From: Lachnospiraceae bacterium C1.1
GTDB taxonomy: Bacteria > Bacillota > Clostridia > Lachnospirales > Lachnospiraceae
DNA: 64,000 nt
Reading direction: 5' to 3'
Assembly (NCBI GenBank): GCA_030434875.1
Contig: JAUISW010000001.1
Coordinates: forward strand, 3,920,001-3,984,000
Made by a program: the position numbers and the translations under genes. Below the pieces are notes generated by a model. The model made no database searches and was not told where the DNA came from. It saw nothing but the letters and a program-made list of their open reading frames with translations. This document shows positions 26,588 to 36,068 of this stretch, one piece after another (within the stretch, counting starts at the first letter, position 1; every line of letters starts with the position of its first letter).

Positions 26588-28216
26588 ATGATAGGCAGAG
26601 AATTTCGTAAAACACTCGCCGCTCTTCTTTCGGCTGCAATGGTGGCTTCCATGATGGTGACACCGGTTATGGCAGCGGAGGCAAGTTCGGCAGTTGAATC
26701 TGTAGAAACAGAGTCGACATCTACAGAGGAGGCATCCACAGAAGAGGCATCTACAGAGGAGGCATCCACAGAGGAAGCTTCCACAGAGGAAGCTTCAACA
26801 GAAGAGACATCTACAGAAGAAGCATCCACAGAGGAAACACTGACAGAGGCAAGCTCGACAGAGAGCAGTGAAGATGAGACATCAGAGTCTGTTTCATCAG
26901 ATGAGAACAGTGATGAAGAAACAACAGAGTCTGTATCATCAGATGACACTAGTGAGACAGTATCGTCAGATGACACCGATTCAAGCGATGATGAGACAGT
27001 TTCAGAAGATGAGGTAGTAAGCAGTTCATCAGACAGTGATGAGGTTGATACACAGTCAACCAATTCAAGAGTAAGGGGATATTCACTTTCACTTAATACA
27101 TATTTCTATACTTATACAGGTTCCTATATCAGACCTGCGGTAACACTTACATACGCAGGTGAGGAGGTTGCAAGCATCAGCGCAGGTACTTCTTCCGGCA
27201 CGGTCAGTGATAACGGTTGGTATTTCTATTACGAAAACAATAAAAAGAAGGGTACAGCGGCAGTTATAGCTTACAAGGGAAGTGAGGTTGTTACCCAGAC
27301 TTTTAAGATCATGGCAAGCAGCAAGCTCAAGCTTTCCAAGACAAAGGTATTTGGTGTAGAGCAGAGAGAATCAGATGATTCCACATCGCAGAATGATGCG
27401 GCTCTTTATTACTATGATGCTGATACCGCACATTATTATCCGTTGACAGAAGGTGTTGATTATACAAAGAGCATAACAACGGTGAGCAGCAAAAAAGGAC
27501 GTGTGACATTTACAGGAACAGGATCCTGGAGCGGAACAAAGAAGTCAAACTTTAAGATAAATACTTCGTCAAAGAAGCTTTTTGCAGATCCGACCAACAT
27601 TACTGTATCAATGACATATGTATATAATTCAAATACATACTCACTTGATAACCTTGAAGATGTTGAATATACAGGTTCATCTATCAAGCCTGATGTAACT
27701 CTTACAACAGCTGATGGAACGGTACTTACAAGCGGAACTGATTATAAGGTTAAGTATAAAAACAATAAAAAACCCGGAATTGCCACAATTACAATTACAC
27801 TTAAGGGCAGCTCTATGAAGTCAACATATACAGGTAAGATAGTTAAGTATTTCAGGATCAATCCTATAAATCTCACACCTAAGTATGAGTATTATGTAGA
27901 GACAAGCGGAACACTTCTGAGACATACAAACTCAGGTGGAAATGCTTACATCCTTGACTATGACGGAGACACAGATTACTATTATACATACACCGGAAGC
28001 CAGGTTATACCTAAGCTTCGTGTCGTTTATGACGGTACTACATGGAGCAGATCAAATACTGAGAAGCGTTGTGTAACTTATTCTATCAATGCTACCAGCA
28101 AGAGAACCAAAACAAAGATCAATCCTCCGACGGCGTATGTATTTGGTAAGGGAACCTATGGCGGATATGCCGGATCCGTAACATTCACTATCAAGACATC
28201 CGGTGATGATTCTTAA
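26588..28216 (+). CDS. secreted Thr/Glu-rich surface protein, paralog 1
   Basis: The protein is 542 aa. It begins MIGREFRKTLAALLSAAM and has a signal peptide ending near VMAAEA. Residues 45-84 are eight tandem five-residue units, STEEA or STEET. A Ser/Thr/Glu/Asp-rich stretch continues to about residue 155. The rest holds Ig-like or fibronectin-like segments (YTGSYIRPAVTLTYAG near 175, YTGSSIKPDVTLTTADG near 362) and ends YGGYAGSVTFTIKTSGDDS. No LPXTG anchor, S-layer repeat or transmembrane tail is visible. It is a clear paralog of the next gene. I do not recognise the family; a cell-surface structural or adhesive role is inference. Confidence 0.8.
   Translation: MIGREFRKTLAALLSAAMVASMMVTPVMAAEASSAVESVETESTSTEEASTEEASTEEASTEEASTEEASTEETSTEEASTEETLTEASSTESSEDETSESVSSDENSDEETTESVSSDDTSETVSSDDTDSSDDETVSEDEVVSSSSDSDEVDTQSTNSRVRGYSLSLNTYFYTYTGSYIRPAVTLTYAGEEVASISAGTSSGTVSDNGWYFYYENNKKKGTAAVIAYKGSEVVTQTFKIMASSKLKLSKTKVFGVEQRESDDSTSQNDAALYYYDADTAHYYPLTEGVDYTKSITTVSSKKGRVTFTGTGSWSGTKKSNFKINTSSKKLFADPTNITVSMTYVYNSNTYSLDNLEDVEYTGSSIKPDVTLTTADGTVLTSGTDYKVKYKNNKKPGIATITITLKGSSMKSTYTGKIVKYFRINPINLTPKYEYYVETSGTLLRHTNSGGNAYILDYDGDTDYYYTYTGSQVIPKLRVVYDGTTWSRSNTEKRCVTYSINATSKRTKTKINPPTAYVFGKGTYGGYAGSVTFTIKTSGDDS
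26720..26839 (+). repeat. 15-bp tandem coding repeats
   Basis: Eight in-frame units of TC(C/T)ACAGA(G/A)GA(G/A)GCA type encode STEEA or STEET. The variation is almost all synonymous. Such a repeat could change copy number by slippage. Confidence 0.9.
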
Positions 28217-28255
28217 GATATTGATAAAAGTTATTAGAAATATTTATTAAAAATA

Positions 28256-28306
28256 AAAAATCGGTACATTTCATTATGTTTTTTATGGGATGCACCGATT
28301 TTTTTT
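28256..28306 (+). terminator. terminator of paralog 1
   Basis: AAATCGGT and ACCGATTT arms with a long T run after the second arm, 40 bp downstream of the stop. Confidence 0.75.
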
Positions 28307-28454
28307 ATATTAAATTTATATTTTTATGATATAATTCATAAAGTAATAGTGAGATGAGAACTACATGACGTCTGATGTGTGGAAATCCGGCATTGTATTT
28401 TCATATCATGAATTTATTTTTATTAAATTTTTCTATATTAAAGAGGAGGCAAAA

Positions 28455-30011
28455 ATGATTAAGAAGGAAATGCGGAAATCAGTTTCAACATTGCTTGCTG
28501 CTGCATTGCTCGCAGTTCAGCTTGTTGTTCCTGTATCCGCTGCTGAAACAACAGCCGATGTTGAGGAAACAGCTGTTGTAGAGACAAGTGCAGTATCAGA
28601 GGATGAAGCATCAGAGGTTATCGAGGAAACAACAGAGGCTGAGACCAGTTCTACAGAAAATGAGGACGAGGTTACAACCCAGTCAACAGATTCAAAGATA
28701 AGTGGTTATTCAATTTCATTGAATAAAGGTTATTTCTATACATATGATAAGGGCTACTATATCAGACCTGCTGTTGATATCGTACTCAGCGGAAATACAG
28801 TAGTTGCACATCTTGACTGTCAGACAGGTACAGCAACTTCTGCGAGCTATAATGCTACAAACAAGCTTAAAAACAGTGATTCAAGAGGAAACTGGGTAGT
28901 TTATTATCAGGCAAATTACTGTGCATCAGACAGTGATGATTATCATTATGGTACATATGGCACAGCTGCTGTAGTCGCTTATAATAAGAGCACAAAGGAT
29001 ATTATTTCCGAGACATTCAAGATCATGAAGAGTAAGAAGCTTAAGCTTTCCAAGACTCAGGTTTACGGAGTTGAAAAGAGAGAGTCCGGATCGGATGCGA
29101 TACAGTCACAGAATGAGGCACGTCTTTTCTACTATGATACTGAGACACTTCATTATTATCCGCTGATCGAGGGCGTTGATTATAATGCTGATGTTACACA
29201 GACCAGCTCAAAGAAGGGTCAGGTTACATTTACACCGGCAAGCGGAAGCGTATGGGATGGAACAAAGAAAAAGAAATTTGCCATCACAAGCAAGAAGAAA
29301 AAGTGCTTCTCAGATCCTACATTATTCACAGTATCACTTAACTACACAAAGAATAATGTTAAGTACAGCATGAAAGATTATGAAGAGATCGAGTATACCG
29401 GATCAAAGATCAAGAGCGAGATCGAAGTAATATTGCTCGATGAAAAGGGTAACAAGCTTACTCAGGGAAGTGATTATAAGGTTAAGTTCGCTAAGAATAA
29501 GGATGTTGGTATAGCAACTATTAAGATCACACCTGCAGGTTCATTAAAGAGCTCCTATACAGGAAGCATTATCAGATACTTCAGGATCATGCCTTATATG
29601 ATGACACCAAGATATGAGAACTACATCAGTTCAAGTACAACAAAACAGGCTAATGATCCTTATGCAAGACAGTTCTATCTTGGATATGGCAATTCCAAGG
29701 GTTACTATGGATCATATGGTTTCTCTAACGGAACAGCAAACAGCTATACTTATACATATACAGGAAAGATCATTACTCCTACAAAGACAAAACTTGATTT
29801 TGATGGTGATGTAAAATCTGTTTCTACTACTGCTAAGTACACAACACTTTATGTATTAAACGGTAAGAAGAAGAGATCAAAGACTTATGATTCTGCTAAC
29901 CCGACAAATACTCCTACCTGCTTTATCTTTGGTAAAGGAAGATACGGCGGATATGCAGGTTCATACAGATTCACTATTAAGTCATCAGGTTCTGACAGCG
30001 ATGAAGATTGA
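28455..30011 (+). CDS. secreted Thr/Glu-rich surface protein, paralog 2
   Basis: The protein has 518 aa from an ATG after GAGGAGG. It shares with paralog 1 the signal peptide style, an acidic Thr-rich stalk (shorter here, without the STEEA array), and a sequence block starting TQSTDSKISGYSISLN. Further shared blocks are FKIMKSKKLKLSKT, LHYYPLIEGVDY, EYTGSKIKSE, GSDYKVKF, and the C-terminal FGKGRYGGYAGSYRFTIKSSG. Both ends are therefore conserved and the length difference lies in the stalk and loops. The protein has no visible wall anchor. Function unknown; a surface-exposed or matrix role is inference. Confidence 0.8.
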   Translation: MIKKEMRKSVSTLLAAALLAVQLVVPVSAAETTADVEETAVVETSAVSEDEASEVIEETTEAETSSTENEDEVTTQSTDSKISGYSISLNKGYFYTYDKGYYIRPAVDIVLSGNTVVAHLDCQTGTATSASYNATNKLKNSDSRGNWVVYYQANYCASDSDDYHYGTYGTAAVVAYNKSTKDIISETFKIMKSKKLKLSKTQVYGVEKRESGSDAIQSQNEARLFYYDTETLHYYPLIEGVDYNADVTQTSSKKGQVTFTPASGSVWDGTKKKKFAITSKKKKCFSDPTLFTVSLNYTKNNVKYSMKDYEEIEYTGSKIKSEIEVILLDEKGNKLTQGSDYKVKFAKNKDVGIATIKITPAGSLKSSYTGSIIRYFRIMPYMMTPRYENYISSSTTKQANDPYARQFYLGYGNSKGYYGSYGFSNGTANSYTYTYTGKIITPTKTKLDFDGDVKSVSTTAKYTTLYVLNGKKKRSKTYDSANPTNTPTCFIFGKGRYGGYAGSYRFTIKSSGSDSDED

Positions 30012-30038
30012 TAGAACTGAAAACAGTTGATCATAGAG

Positions 30039-30184
30039 GTTACTGTTCACACAGCTCTGCGCACTTGCTGCGCTGAGCGTAAGAAAACATACAGCAAGAA
30101 ATATGGATTTGCCCCATTGCCAAAGGCAATCTTTAAATGGGCAAATCCAGTTACTGTGAGCACCTGTAAGGTGTGAACAGTAAC
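30039..30184 (+). mobile_element. MITE-like element, subfamily B (B2)
   Basis: It is nearly identical to B1, 146 bp, with 14-bp perfect terminal repeats. The direct repeat TCATAGAG lies at 30031-30038 and 30185-30192. It separates the paralog 2 stop codon from the terminator at 30191-30222; the right duplication overlaps the terminator foot. Confidence 0.93.
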
Positions 30185-30190
30185 TCATAG

Positions 30191-30222
30191 AGCACCTCCC
30201 GGTTTAACGGGAGGTGCTTTTG
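30191..30222 (+). terminator. terminator of paralog 2, displaced by B2
   Basis: AGCACCTCCCG and CGGGAGGTGCT pair around a 6-nt loop and are followed by TTTTGCTT. Confidence 0.85.
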
Positions 30223-30358
30223 CTTGTATTTGCAGGACTAAAATGTTATCATTTATAATGCATCTGTCAATTATATCCGTTTATTTTTATTTGATGATTA
30301 AGCTTTAAAACAGATCAAAAATTGAGAAGATGACTTTGATAGAAGTGAGGTTAGAGAG

Positions 30359-31123
30359 ATGAATAAGTTATCGGTAGTAGTACCGACATTTAACGAAAAA
30401 GGAAATGTGGAAAATCTCGTCGATCAGATAGGGAATGCTCTTGCCGGCATTGATTATGAGATAGTTTTTATAGATGACAGTACTGATGAAACACCGGAGG
30501 TACTTGAGAAGCTGTCAAAAGAAAATGACCGCGTGAGATATGAACACAGAGTTGGAGAAACAGGTCTTGCAACCGCAGTTATAAGAGGATTCAGAATCGC
30601 TGAGGGCGATTTTCTGGCATGCATGGATGCGGATCTTCAGCATCCGCCGGCAATTCTTCGCCCTATGTATGCTGCAGTTCTTTCAGGAGCTGATTTCTGC
30701 ATACCTTCAAGACTCATCCCCGGTGGTGATGACGGCGGACTTAATCTCTATAGAAAATTTGTATCCGGAACCGCACGTTGGATAGGCAAGATAGCTCTTC
30801 CGTGTCTCCGTCATATTTCGGATCCGACAAGCGGACTTTTCATGTTCCGCAGAAAATGTATCGAGCATGCAGATCTTCGTCCGGTAGGATGGAAGATAAT
30901 GATAGAAGTACTTGCAATGAGTCAGTATTCCACAGTTGTTGAGATTCCTTACGGATTCCAGAACCGTACTTCAGGTGAGTCAAAGCTTTCTTCAAAGGTT
31001 ACAATGGAGTACTTACAGCAGGTTGCAGGACTTATGAAACGTGCTACCAAGAGAAGAGGCATAGAGGTCAGACGCTGGTCACAGAAATATACCGATAATA
31101 TGGTAAAAAAATATATCGGTTAA
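30359..31123 (+). CDS. family 2 glycosyltransferase, polyprenyl-phosphate type
   Basis: The protein is 254 aa with a GT-A nucleotide-sugar fold. It starts LSVVVPTFNEKGNVENLV and has the DXD metal-binding motif in DADLQHPP near residue 94. The PTSGLFMFRR segment is near 160. It lacks membrane helices. From recall, this resembles dolichol/polyprenyl-phosphate mannose or glucose synthases that put one sugar onto a lipid carrier. The donor sugar is unknown. The short gap to uvrA (35 bp) and lack of a terminator suggest cotranscription with it. Confidence 0.85.
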   Translation: MNKLSVVVPTFNEKGNVENLVDQIGNALAGIDYEIVFIDDSTDETPEVLEKLSKENDRVRYEHRVGETGLATAVIRGFRIAEGDFLACMDADLQHPPAILRPMYAAVLSGADFCIPSRLIPGGDDGGLNLYRKFVSGTARWIGKIALPCLRHISDPTSGLFMFRRKCIEHADLRPVGWKIMIEVLAMSQYSTVVEIPYGFQNRTSGESKLSSKVTMEYLQQVAGLMKRATKRRGIEVRRWSQKYTDNMVKKYIG

Positions 31124-31158
31124 ACATTCTCCGGGGGATTTAGCAGGAGGCAGATTTA

Positions 31159-33999
31159 ATGAAAGATTACAGGAAGTATATAAAAATAAGAGGCGCCAGA
31201 GCTCATAATCTTAAAAATATCAATATAGATATACCCAGAAATGAGCTTGTTGTCCTCACGGGACTTTCAGGTTCGGGAAAATCTTCCCTTGCCTTTGATA
31301 CAATTTATGCTGAGGGACAGAGACGCTATATGGAATCTCTGTCTTCTTATGCGCGACAGTTCCTCGGTCAGATGGAAAAGCCGGATGTAGATTCTATAGA
31401 GGGTCTGCCGCCGGCTATTTCCATAGACCAGAAATCTACAAACAGAAATCCGCGTTCAACCGTAGGAACTGTAACAGAAATATATGATTATTTCAGGCTT
31501 CTTTATGCCAGAGTCGGTACTCCGCACTGTCCGAAATGTGGACGTGTGATAGAGAGACAAAGCGTTGACCAGATGGTTGACAGGATAATGATGCTTCCGG
31601 AAAAAACAAAGATCCAGCTTCTTGCACCCGTAGTAAGGGGAAAGAAGGGAAGACATGAAAAGGTTCTCGATCAGGCAAAGAAGAGCGGTTATGTCAGAGT
31701 TCGTGTCGATGGAAATCTTTATGAACTTTCGGAAGAAATCAAGCTTGATAAAAATATCAAGCATACTATAGAAGTGATAATTGATCGTCTGGTGGTAAAA
31801 CCCGGTATAGAGTCGAGACTTACGGACTCGATAGAAAATGTAATGAAGATATCAAACGGTCTTATGACTGTGGATGTCATCGGAGGAGAAGAGGAGCATT
31901 TTTCCGACAGCTTTTCCTGTCCTGACTGCGGTATAAGCATTGATGAGATCGAGCCCAGAAGTTTTTCTTTCAACAATCCTTTCGGTGCATGTCCTGATTG
32001 TGCAGGTCTCGGATATCATATGGAATTTGATGAAGATCTGATGATTCCGGATAAAAGCCTTTCCTTTAATCAAGGATGTGTGCAGGCTATGGGATGGGCA
32101 TCCTCGGCAAAAGAAGGCAGCTATACGCATGCTCTTTTGGAAGCTTTGGCAGACTTTTATCATTTTTCACTTGATACCCCTTATGAGGAACTCAGCGAAG
32201 AAGTACGTGATATGTTCATTCATGGAACGAATGGACAGATTGTTAAAGTCCACTATAAGGGACAGCGTTCTGAAGGTGTTTATGATGAGGCTTTTGAAGG
32301 TTTGATAAAAAACATGGAACGAAGATATCGTGAGGCTTTTTCTGATGCCCAGAAGGCCGAATATCAGAAATTCATGCTGGTTACACCATGCTCAAGCTGT
32401 AAGGGTCAGAGACTTAAGCCGTCATCACTTGCGGTCACTGTGGCTGATAAAAATATATATGAGATAACTTCGATGTCTGCCGGAAAACTCTTTGAATTTA
32501 TGGAAAATCTTGAGCTTGATGAGCATAAGGCACTTATAGGCAAGAGGATCTTAAAAGAGATCAGGGGACGTGTGCGCTTCCTCGTAGAAGTCGGACTTGA
32601 ATATCTGACGCTTTCGAGAGCAACGGCAAGCCTTTCCGGAGGAGAAGCCCAGAGAATACGTCTTGCGACCCAGATAGGATCCGGACTTGTAGGCGTCGCA
32701 TATATTTTAGATGAGCCCTCCATTGGACTTCATCAGAAAGATAATGACAAGCTCCTTGCTGCGCTAAAACGTTTGAGAGATCTCGGAAATACCCTGGTGG
32801 TCGTAGAGCATGATGAAGATACGATGCGAGAGGCCGATTTCTTAGTTGATATAGGACCAAGGGCAGGAATACACGGAGGAGAAGTTGTAGCAGCAGGTAC
32901 GGCAGAGGAAGTAATGGCATGTCCTGAGTCTATAACCGGTAAATATCTTTCGGGAGAGCTTAAAATAGAGGTTCCGGCAAAAAGGCGTGAACCTACCGGC
33001 TGGATAAAGATCTGCGGGGCAAGACAGAATAACCTTAAAAATATAGATGTTGAGATCCCGCTTGGAATAATGACTGTAGTTACAGGTGTTTCGGGATCGG
33101 GAAAATCTTCTCTCATTAATGAGATACTTTATAAGTCGCTCGCGAGAAAACTTAACAGGGCACTTACAAAGGCAGGCAAACACGATAAAATAGAGGGAGT
33201 TTCCCAGCTTGACAAGGTCATAGATATTGATCAGTCGCCAATAGGAAGGACTCCGAGGTCAAACCCTGCAACTTATACAGGGGTTTTTGATCAGATAAGA
33301 GATCTTTTTGCAGCTTCTACGGATGCAAAGGCAAGAGGCTATAAAAAAGGAAGATTCTCCTTTAATGTAAAGGGAGGACGCTGTGAAGCCTGTGCCGGTG
33401 ACGGAATAGTCAAGATAGAAATGCATTTCCTGCCGGATGTTTATGTTCCTTGTGATGTCTGCCATGGTCAGAGATATAACAGAGAGACTCTGGAAGTTAA
33501 ATATAAAGGAAAGAATATTTACGAAGTCCTTGATATGACAGTAGAGGATGCCCTTAAATTCTTTGAAAACCAGGAATCCATAAGGAGGAAGATCCAGACA
33601 CTTTATGATGTGGGACTTGGTTATATAAAACTCGGTCAGCCCTCTACGGAACTGTCGGGTGGAGAAGCCCAGAGGATAAAACTTGCAACAGAGCTTTCAA
33701 AGAGAGGAACGGGAAAGACTATTTATATTCTCGATGAGCCTACGACAGGACTTCATTTTGAGGATGTCAACAAGCTTGTTGATATTCTTTACAGACTGTC
33801 TGAGAGCGGAAATACCGTTGTGGTTATCGAGCACAATCTCGATGTGATAAAATGTGCGGATTATATAATCGATATGGGACCTGACGGAGGAGACGGCGGA
33901 GGAACTGTTGTGGCCGCCGGAACGCCGGAAAAAGTGGCAAGAAGCAGGAAAAGTTATACAGGTAAGTATATTAAAAAAATGCTTACTGATAAAAAATAA
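31159..33999 (+). CDS. uvrA: excinuclease ABC subunit A
   Basis: UvrA finds bulky DNA lesions and loads UvrB in nucleotide excision repair. The 946-aa protein has two ABC ATPase modules. Walker A 1 is GLSGSGKSS at residues 35-43 and the second is GVSGSGKSS near 640. Signature [13 protein letters not shown] and [14 protein letters not shown] sequences are both present. Zinc fingers CPDCG/CPDCAG and [14 protein letters not shown] are intact. The start follows GCAGGAGGC. It terminates in the hairpin at 34047-34090. Confidence 0.97.
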   Translation: MKDYRKYIKIRGARAHNLKNINIDIPRNELVVLTGLSGSGKSSLAFDTIYAEGQRRYMESLSSYARQFLGQMEKPDVDSIEGLPPAISIDQKSTNRNPRSTVGTVTEIYDYFRLLYARVGTPHCPKCGRVIERQSVDQMVDRIMMLPEKTKIQLLAPVVRGKKGRHEKVLDQAKKSGYVRVRVDGNLYELSEEIKLDKNIKHTIEVIIDRLVVKPGIESRLTDSIENVMKISNGLMTVDVIGGEEEHFSDSFSCPDCGISIDEIEPRSFSFNNPFGACPDCAGLGYHMEFDEDLMIPDKSLSFNQGCVQAMGWASSAKEGSYTHALLEALADFYHFSLDTPYEELSEEVRDMFIHGTNGQIVKVHYKGQRSEGVYDEAFEGLIKNMERRYREAFSDAQKAEYQKFMLVTPCSSCKGQRLKPSSLAVTVADKNIYEITSMSAGKLFEFMENLELDEHKALIGKRILKEIRGRVRFLVEVGLEYLTLSRATASLSGGEAQRIRLATQIGSGLVGVAYILDEPSIGLHQKDNDKLLAALKRLRDLGNTLVVVEHDEDTMREADFLVDIGPRAGIHGGEVVAAGTAEEVMACPESITGKYLSGELKIEVPAKRREPTGWIKICGARQNNLKNIDVEIPLGIMTVVTGVSGSGKSSLINEILYKSLARKLNRALTKAGKHDKIEGVSQLDKVIDIDQSPIGRTPRSNPATYTGVFDQIRDLFAASTDAKARGYKKGRFSFNVKGGRCEACAGDGIVKIEMHFLPDVYVPCDVCHGQRYNRETLEVKYKGKNIYEVLDMTVEDALKFFENQESIRRKIQTLYDVGLGYIKLGQPSTELSGGEAQRIKLATELSKRGTGKTIYILDEPTTGLHFEDVNKLVDILYRLSESGNTVVVIEHNLDVIKCADYIIDMGPDGGDGGGTVVAAGTPEKVARSRKSYTGKYIKKMLTDKK

Positions 34000-34046
34000 G
34001 CAATTACGGTACACAAAAAAATACATGAAAGACTAAACTATATTTA

Positions 34047-34090
34047 AATCCCCGCCGATATAATAAACAGCAAGGCGGGGATTTTCTTAT
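34047..34090 (+). terminator. uvrA terminator
   Basis: AATCCCCGCC and GGCGGGGATT pair with a T-rich tail. Confidence 0.88.
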
Positions 34091-34115
34091 CTTTTTATAA
34101 AAAATCAATTTTGTA

Positions 34116-34143
34116 TTGTAAATGCGACAATTTAAGGTATAAT
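34116..34143 (+). promoter_or_regulatory. mbl promoter
   Basis: TTGTAA (34116-34121) and TATAAT (34138-34143), spacing 16 bp. It probably drives mbl and the flagellar genes behind it. Confidence 0.65.
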
Positions 34144-34210
34144 AATAAAGTATGCCTATAATTGGATTATTATTAAACTAATGTTTCACATAGATTGAAA
34201 GGGGAAGCAA

Positions 34211-35215
34211 ATGGTCGCAACAGATATTGGAATTGATTTAGGAACCGCCAGCATCCTTGTTTACATCAGAGGCAAAGGAGTAGTCTTAAAAGAGCCTTCA
34301 GTAGTTGCCTTTGACAGGGACAAAAATACTATAAAAGCCATCGGTGAGGACGCGAGACTCATGCTTGGACGTACTCCCGGAAACATAATAGCGGTAAGAC
34401 CCTTAAGACAGGGTGTTATTTCTAACTACACTGTAACAGAGAAAATGCTGAAGTACTTTATACAGAAAGCTGTAGGCAGACGTCCTTTCAGGAAGCCGAG
34501 GATCAGCATCTGTGTACCCAGCGGAGTTACAGAAGTAGAGAGAAAAGCCGTTGAGGATGCCGGATACCAGGCAGGAGCAAGAGAAGTATCTATCATAGAA
34601 GAGCCCATAGCAGCAGCTATCGGTGCAGGAATTGATATTTCAAAGCCCTGCGGAAATATGATCGTTGATATAGGAGGAGGAACTTCCGATATCGCAGTTA
34701 TTTCCCTTGGTGGTACCGTAGTTTCCACATCGGTAAAGATCGCTGGTGATGATTTTGATGAAGCGATCGTCCGTTATATGAGAAAGAAGCACAAGCTCCT
34801 TATCGGAGAAAGAACAGCTGAGGATCTTAAGATTAAGATAGGCTGCTGCTTCAAGATGGCTGAAACAGAAGAACTTGACGTCAGAGGACGTGACCTTGTA
34901 ACAGGTCTTCCAAAGACTGTAAGGGTTTCAAGTGATGAAACCGAAGAAGCTTTAAGAGAGACAACATCTCAGATCGTTGAGGCCATTCACGGAGTACTTG
35001 AAAAGACTCCGCCCGAGCTCGCAGCTGATATCGCGGACAGAGGAATAGTTCTTACCGGAGGCGGAAGCCTTCTTAGAGGCCTTGAGGATCTGATCATGGA
35101 TAGAACAGGTATAAATACCATGACCGCAGAGGATCCGATGACTGCAGTTGCCATCGGAACAGGCCGATATGTAGAGTTTATCGCAGGAGACAGGAGCGAC
35201 TTTAATACAAAGTAA
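34211..35215 (+). CDS. mbl: actin-like cell-shape protein Mbl/MreB
   Basis: The protein is 334 aa. It has the actin-fold ATPase motifs IGIDLGTASILVYIRG near the N terminus, EEPIAAAIGAGIDI near residue 135, and IVDIGGGTSDIAVISLGG near 155. MreB-family filaments orient cell-wall synthesis along the membrane. Placement immediately before flhO/flhP homologs matches the Bacillus mbl-flhO-flhP order, which supports Mbl rather than MreB. The start follows AAAGGGGAAGC. Confidence 0.9.
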   Translation: MVATDIGIDLGTASILVYIRGKGVVLKEPSVVAFDRDKNTIKAIGEDARLMLGRTPGNIIAVRPLRQGVISNYTVTEKMLKYFIQKAVGRRPFRKPRISICVPSGVTEVERKAVEDAGYQAGAREVSIIEEPIAAAIGAGIDISKPCGNMIVDIGGGTSDIAVISLGGTVVSTSVKIAGDDFDEAIVRYMRKKHKLLIGERTAEDLKIKIGCCFKMAETEELDVRGRDLVTGLPKTVRVSSDETEEALRETTSQIVEAIHGVLEKTPPELAADIADRGIVLTGGGSLLRGLEDLIMDRTGINTMTAEDPMTAVAIGTGRYVEFIAGDRSDFNTK

Positions 35216-35228
35216 ATCCTGATAATGC

Positions 35229-35264
35229 CTCCCTCTTCGTGGTATTGGTATTACGAGGAGGGGG
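35229..35264 (+). promoter_or_regulatory. hairpin covering the flhO ribosome site
   Basis: CCCTCTTCGT (35231-35240) pairs with ACGAGGAGGG (35253-35262), with one G-T wobble, around a 12-nt loop; two more pairs extend the base. The 3' arm contains the GAGGAGGGG ribosome-binding site for the ATG at 35270, so folding would block translation. Confidence 0.6.
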
Positions 35265-35269
35265 ATTGC

Positions 35270-36043
35270 ATGGTAAAAGGACTCTATACCGCTTACACCG
35301 GAATGATCAATGAGCAGAACCGAATGGATATCATGACCAATAATCTGGCCAATCTTGATACTGTCGGTTTTAAGAAAGAAGGATCAACATCCCAGGCTTT
35401 TGGAGATATTCTGAATTATGAGATCAAAGATAAATCAGAATTTTATCTGACCAAACGAATGGGAACCGTAAATCCCGGAGTAAGGATCGGTGAAACTTAC
35501 ACCGATTGGGAAGAAGGACCGCTTAAGGAGACCGGAAACGTCTATGATCTGGCACTTTCCGGAAACGGATTCTTTAACATAGAATTTACGGATAAAGAGG
35601 GAAATACTACAACTAAATATTCGCGTGACGGATCATTCACATTAAATGCGGATGGTACGCTTGTGACTGAAGACGGAGACTTTGTTCTCGACACTGACGG
35701 TAATCATATCACAGTCAATCCTAATATAAAGACTGAGATCAATGAGGAGGGCGAGATATGGCAGGGCGGCGCAAATGTCGCAACCATAGCTGTGACTGAT
35801 TTTGAAAATTATGATTATCTCGAAAAGTATGGCGAGAATTTATATAACACTGTAGACGGTGCAACACCGATAGATGCGGATGCAAGGGTTATTTCAGGAT
35901 ATCTGGAACAGTCCAATGTAAATACCGTATCGGAAATGGTAAATATGATCGCCATACAGAGGCAGTATGAGTCAAATCAAAAGGTTATAAAGACCATGGA
36001 CGGCTCACTTCAGATTGCCTGTAATGACCTTGGCAAAGTTTAA
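35270..36043 (+). CDS. flhO: flagellar hook-basal body protein (FlhO/FlgF/FlgG family)
   Basis: The 257-aa protein has an N-terminal flagellar rod signature (MVKGLYTAYTGMINEQNRMD, then NNLANLDTVGFK) and a C-terminal signature NVNTVSEMVNMIAIQRQYES. These coiled-coil ends build the distal rod or hook. The ATG at 35270 follows GGAGG; the upstream in-frame ATG at 35225 would place the ribosome site inside the coding sequence. A hairpin covers the ribosome site. With the following gene it forms the flhO-flhP pair known beside mbl in Bacillus. Confidence 0.88.
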   Translation: MVKGLYTAYTGMINEQNRMDIMTNNLANLDTVGFKKEGSTSQAFGDILNYEIKDKSEFYLTKRMGTVNPGVRIGETYTDWEEGPLKETGNVYDLALSGNGFFNIEFTDKEGNTTTKYSRDGSFTLNADGTLVTEDGDFVLDTDGNHITVNPNIKTEINEEGEIWQGGANVATIAVTDFENYDYLEKYGENLYNTVDGATPIDADARVISGYLEQSNVNTVSEMVNMIAIQRQYESNQKVIKTMDGSLQIACNDLGKV

Positions 36044-36068
36044 CTAATCGTATAAGGAGGTCTCTACT

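Noticed and set aside
26720..26839. Regular 15-bp repeats considered as a CRISPR array
   Set aside because: There are no spacers; the units are contiguous, in frame and code for STEEA/STEET in a secreted protein.
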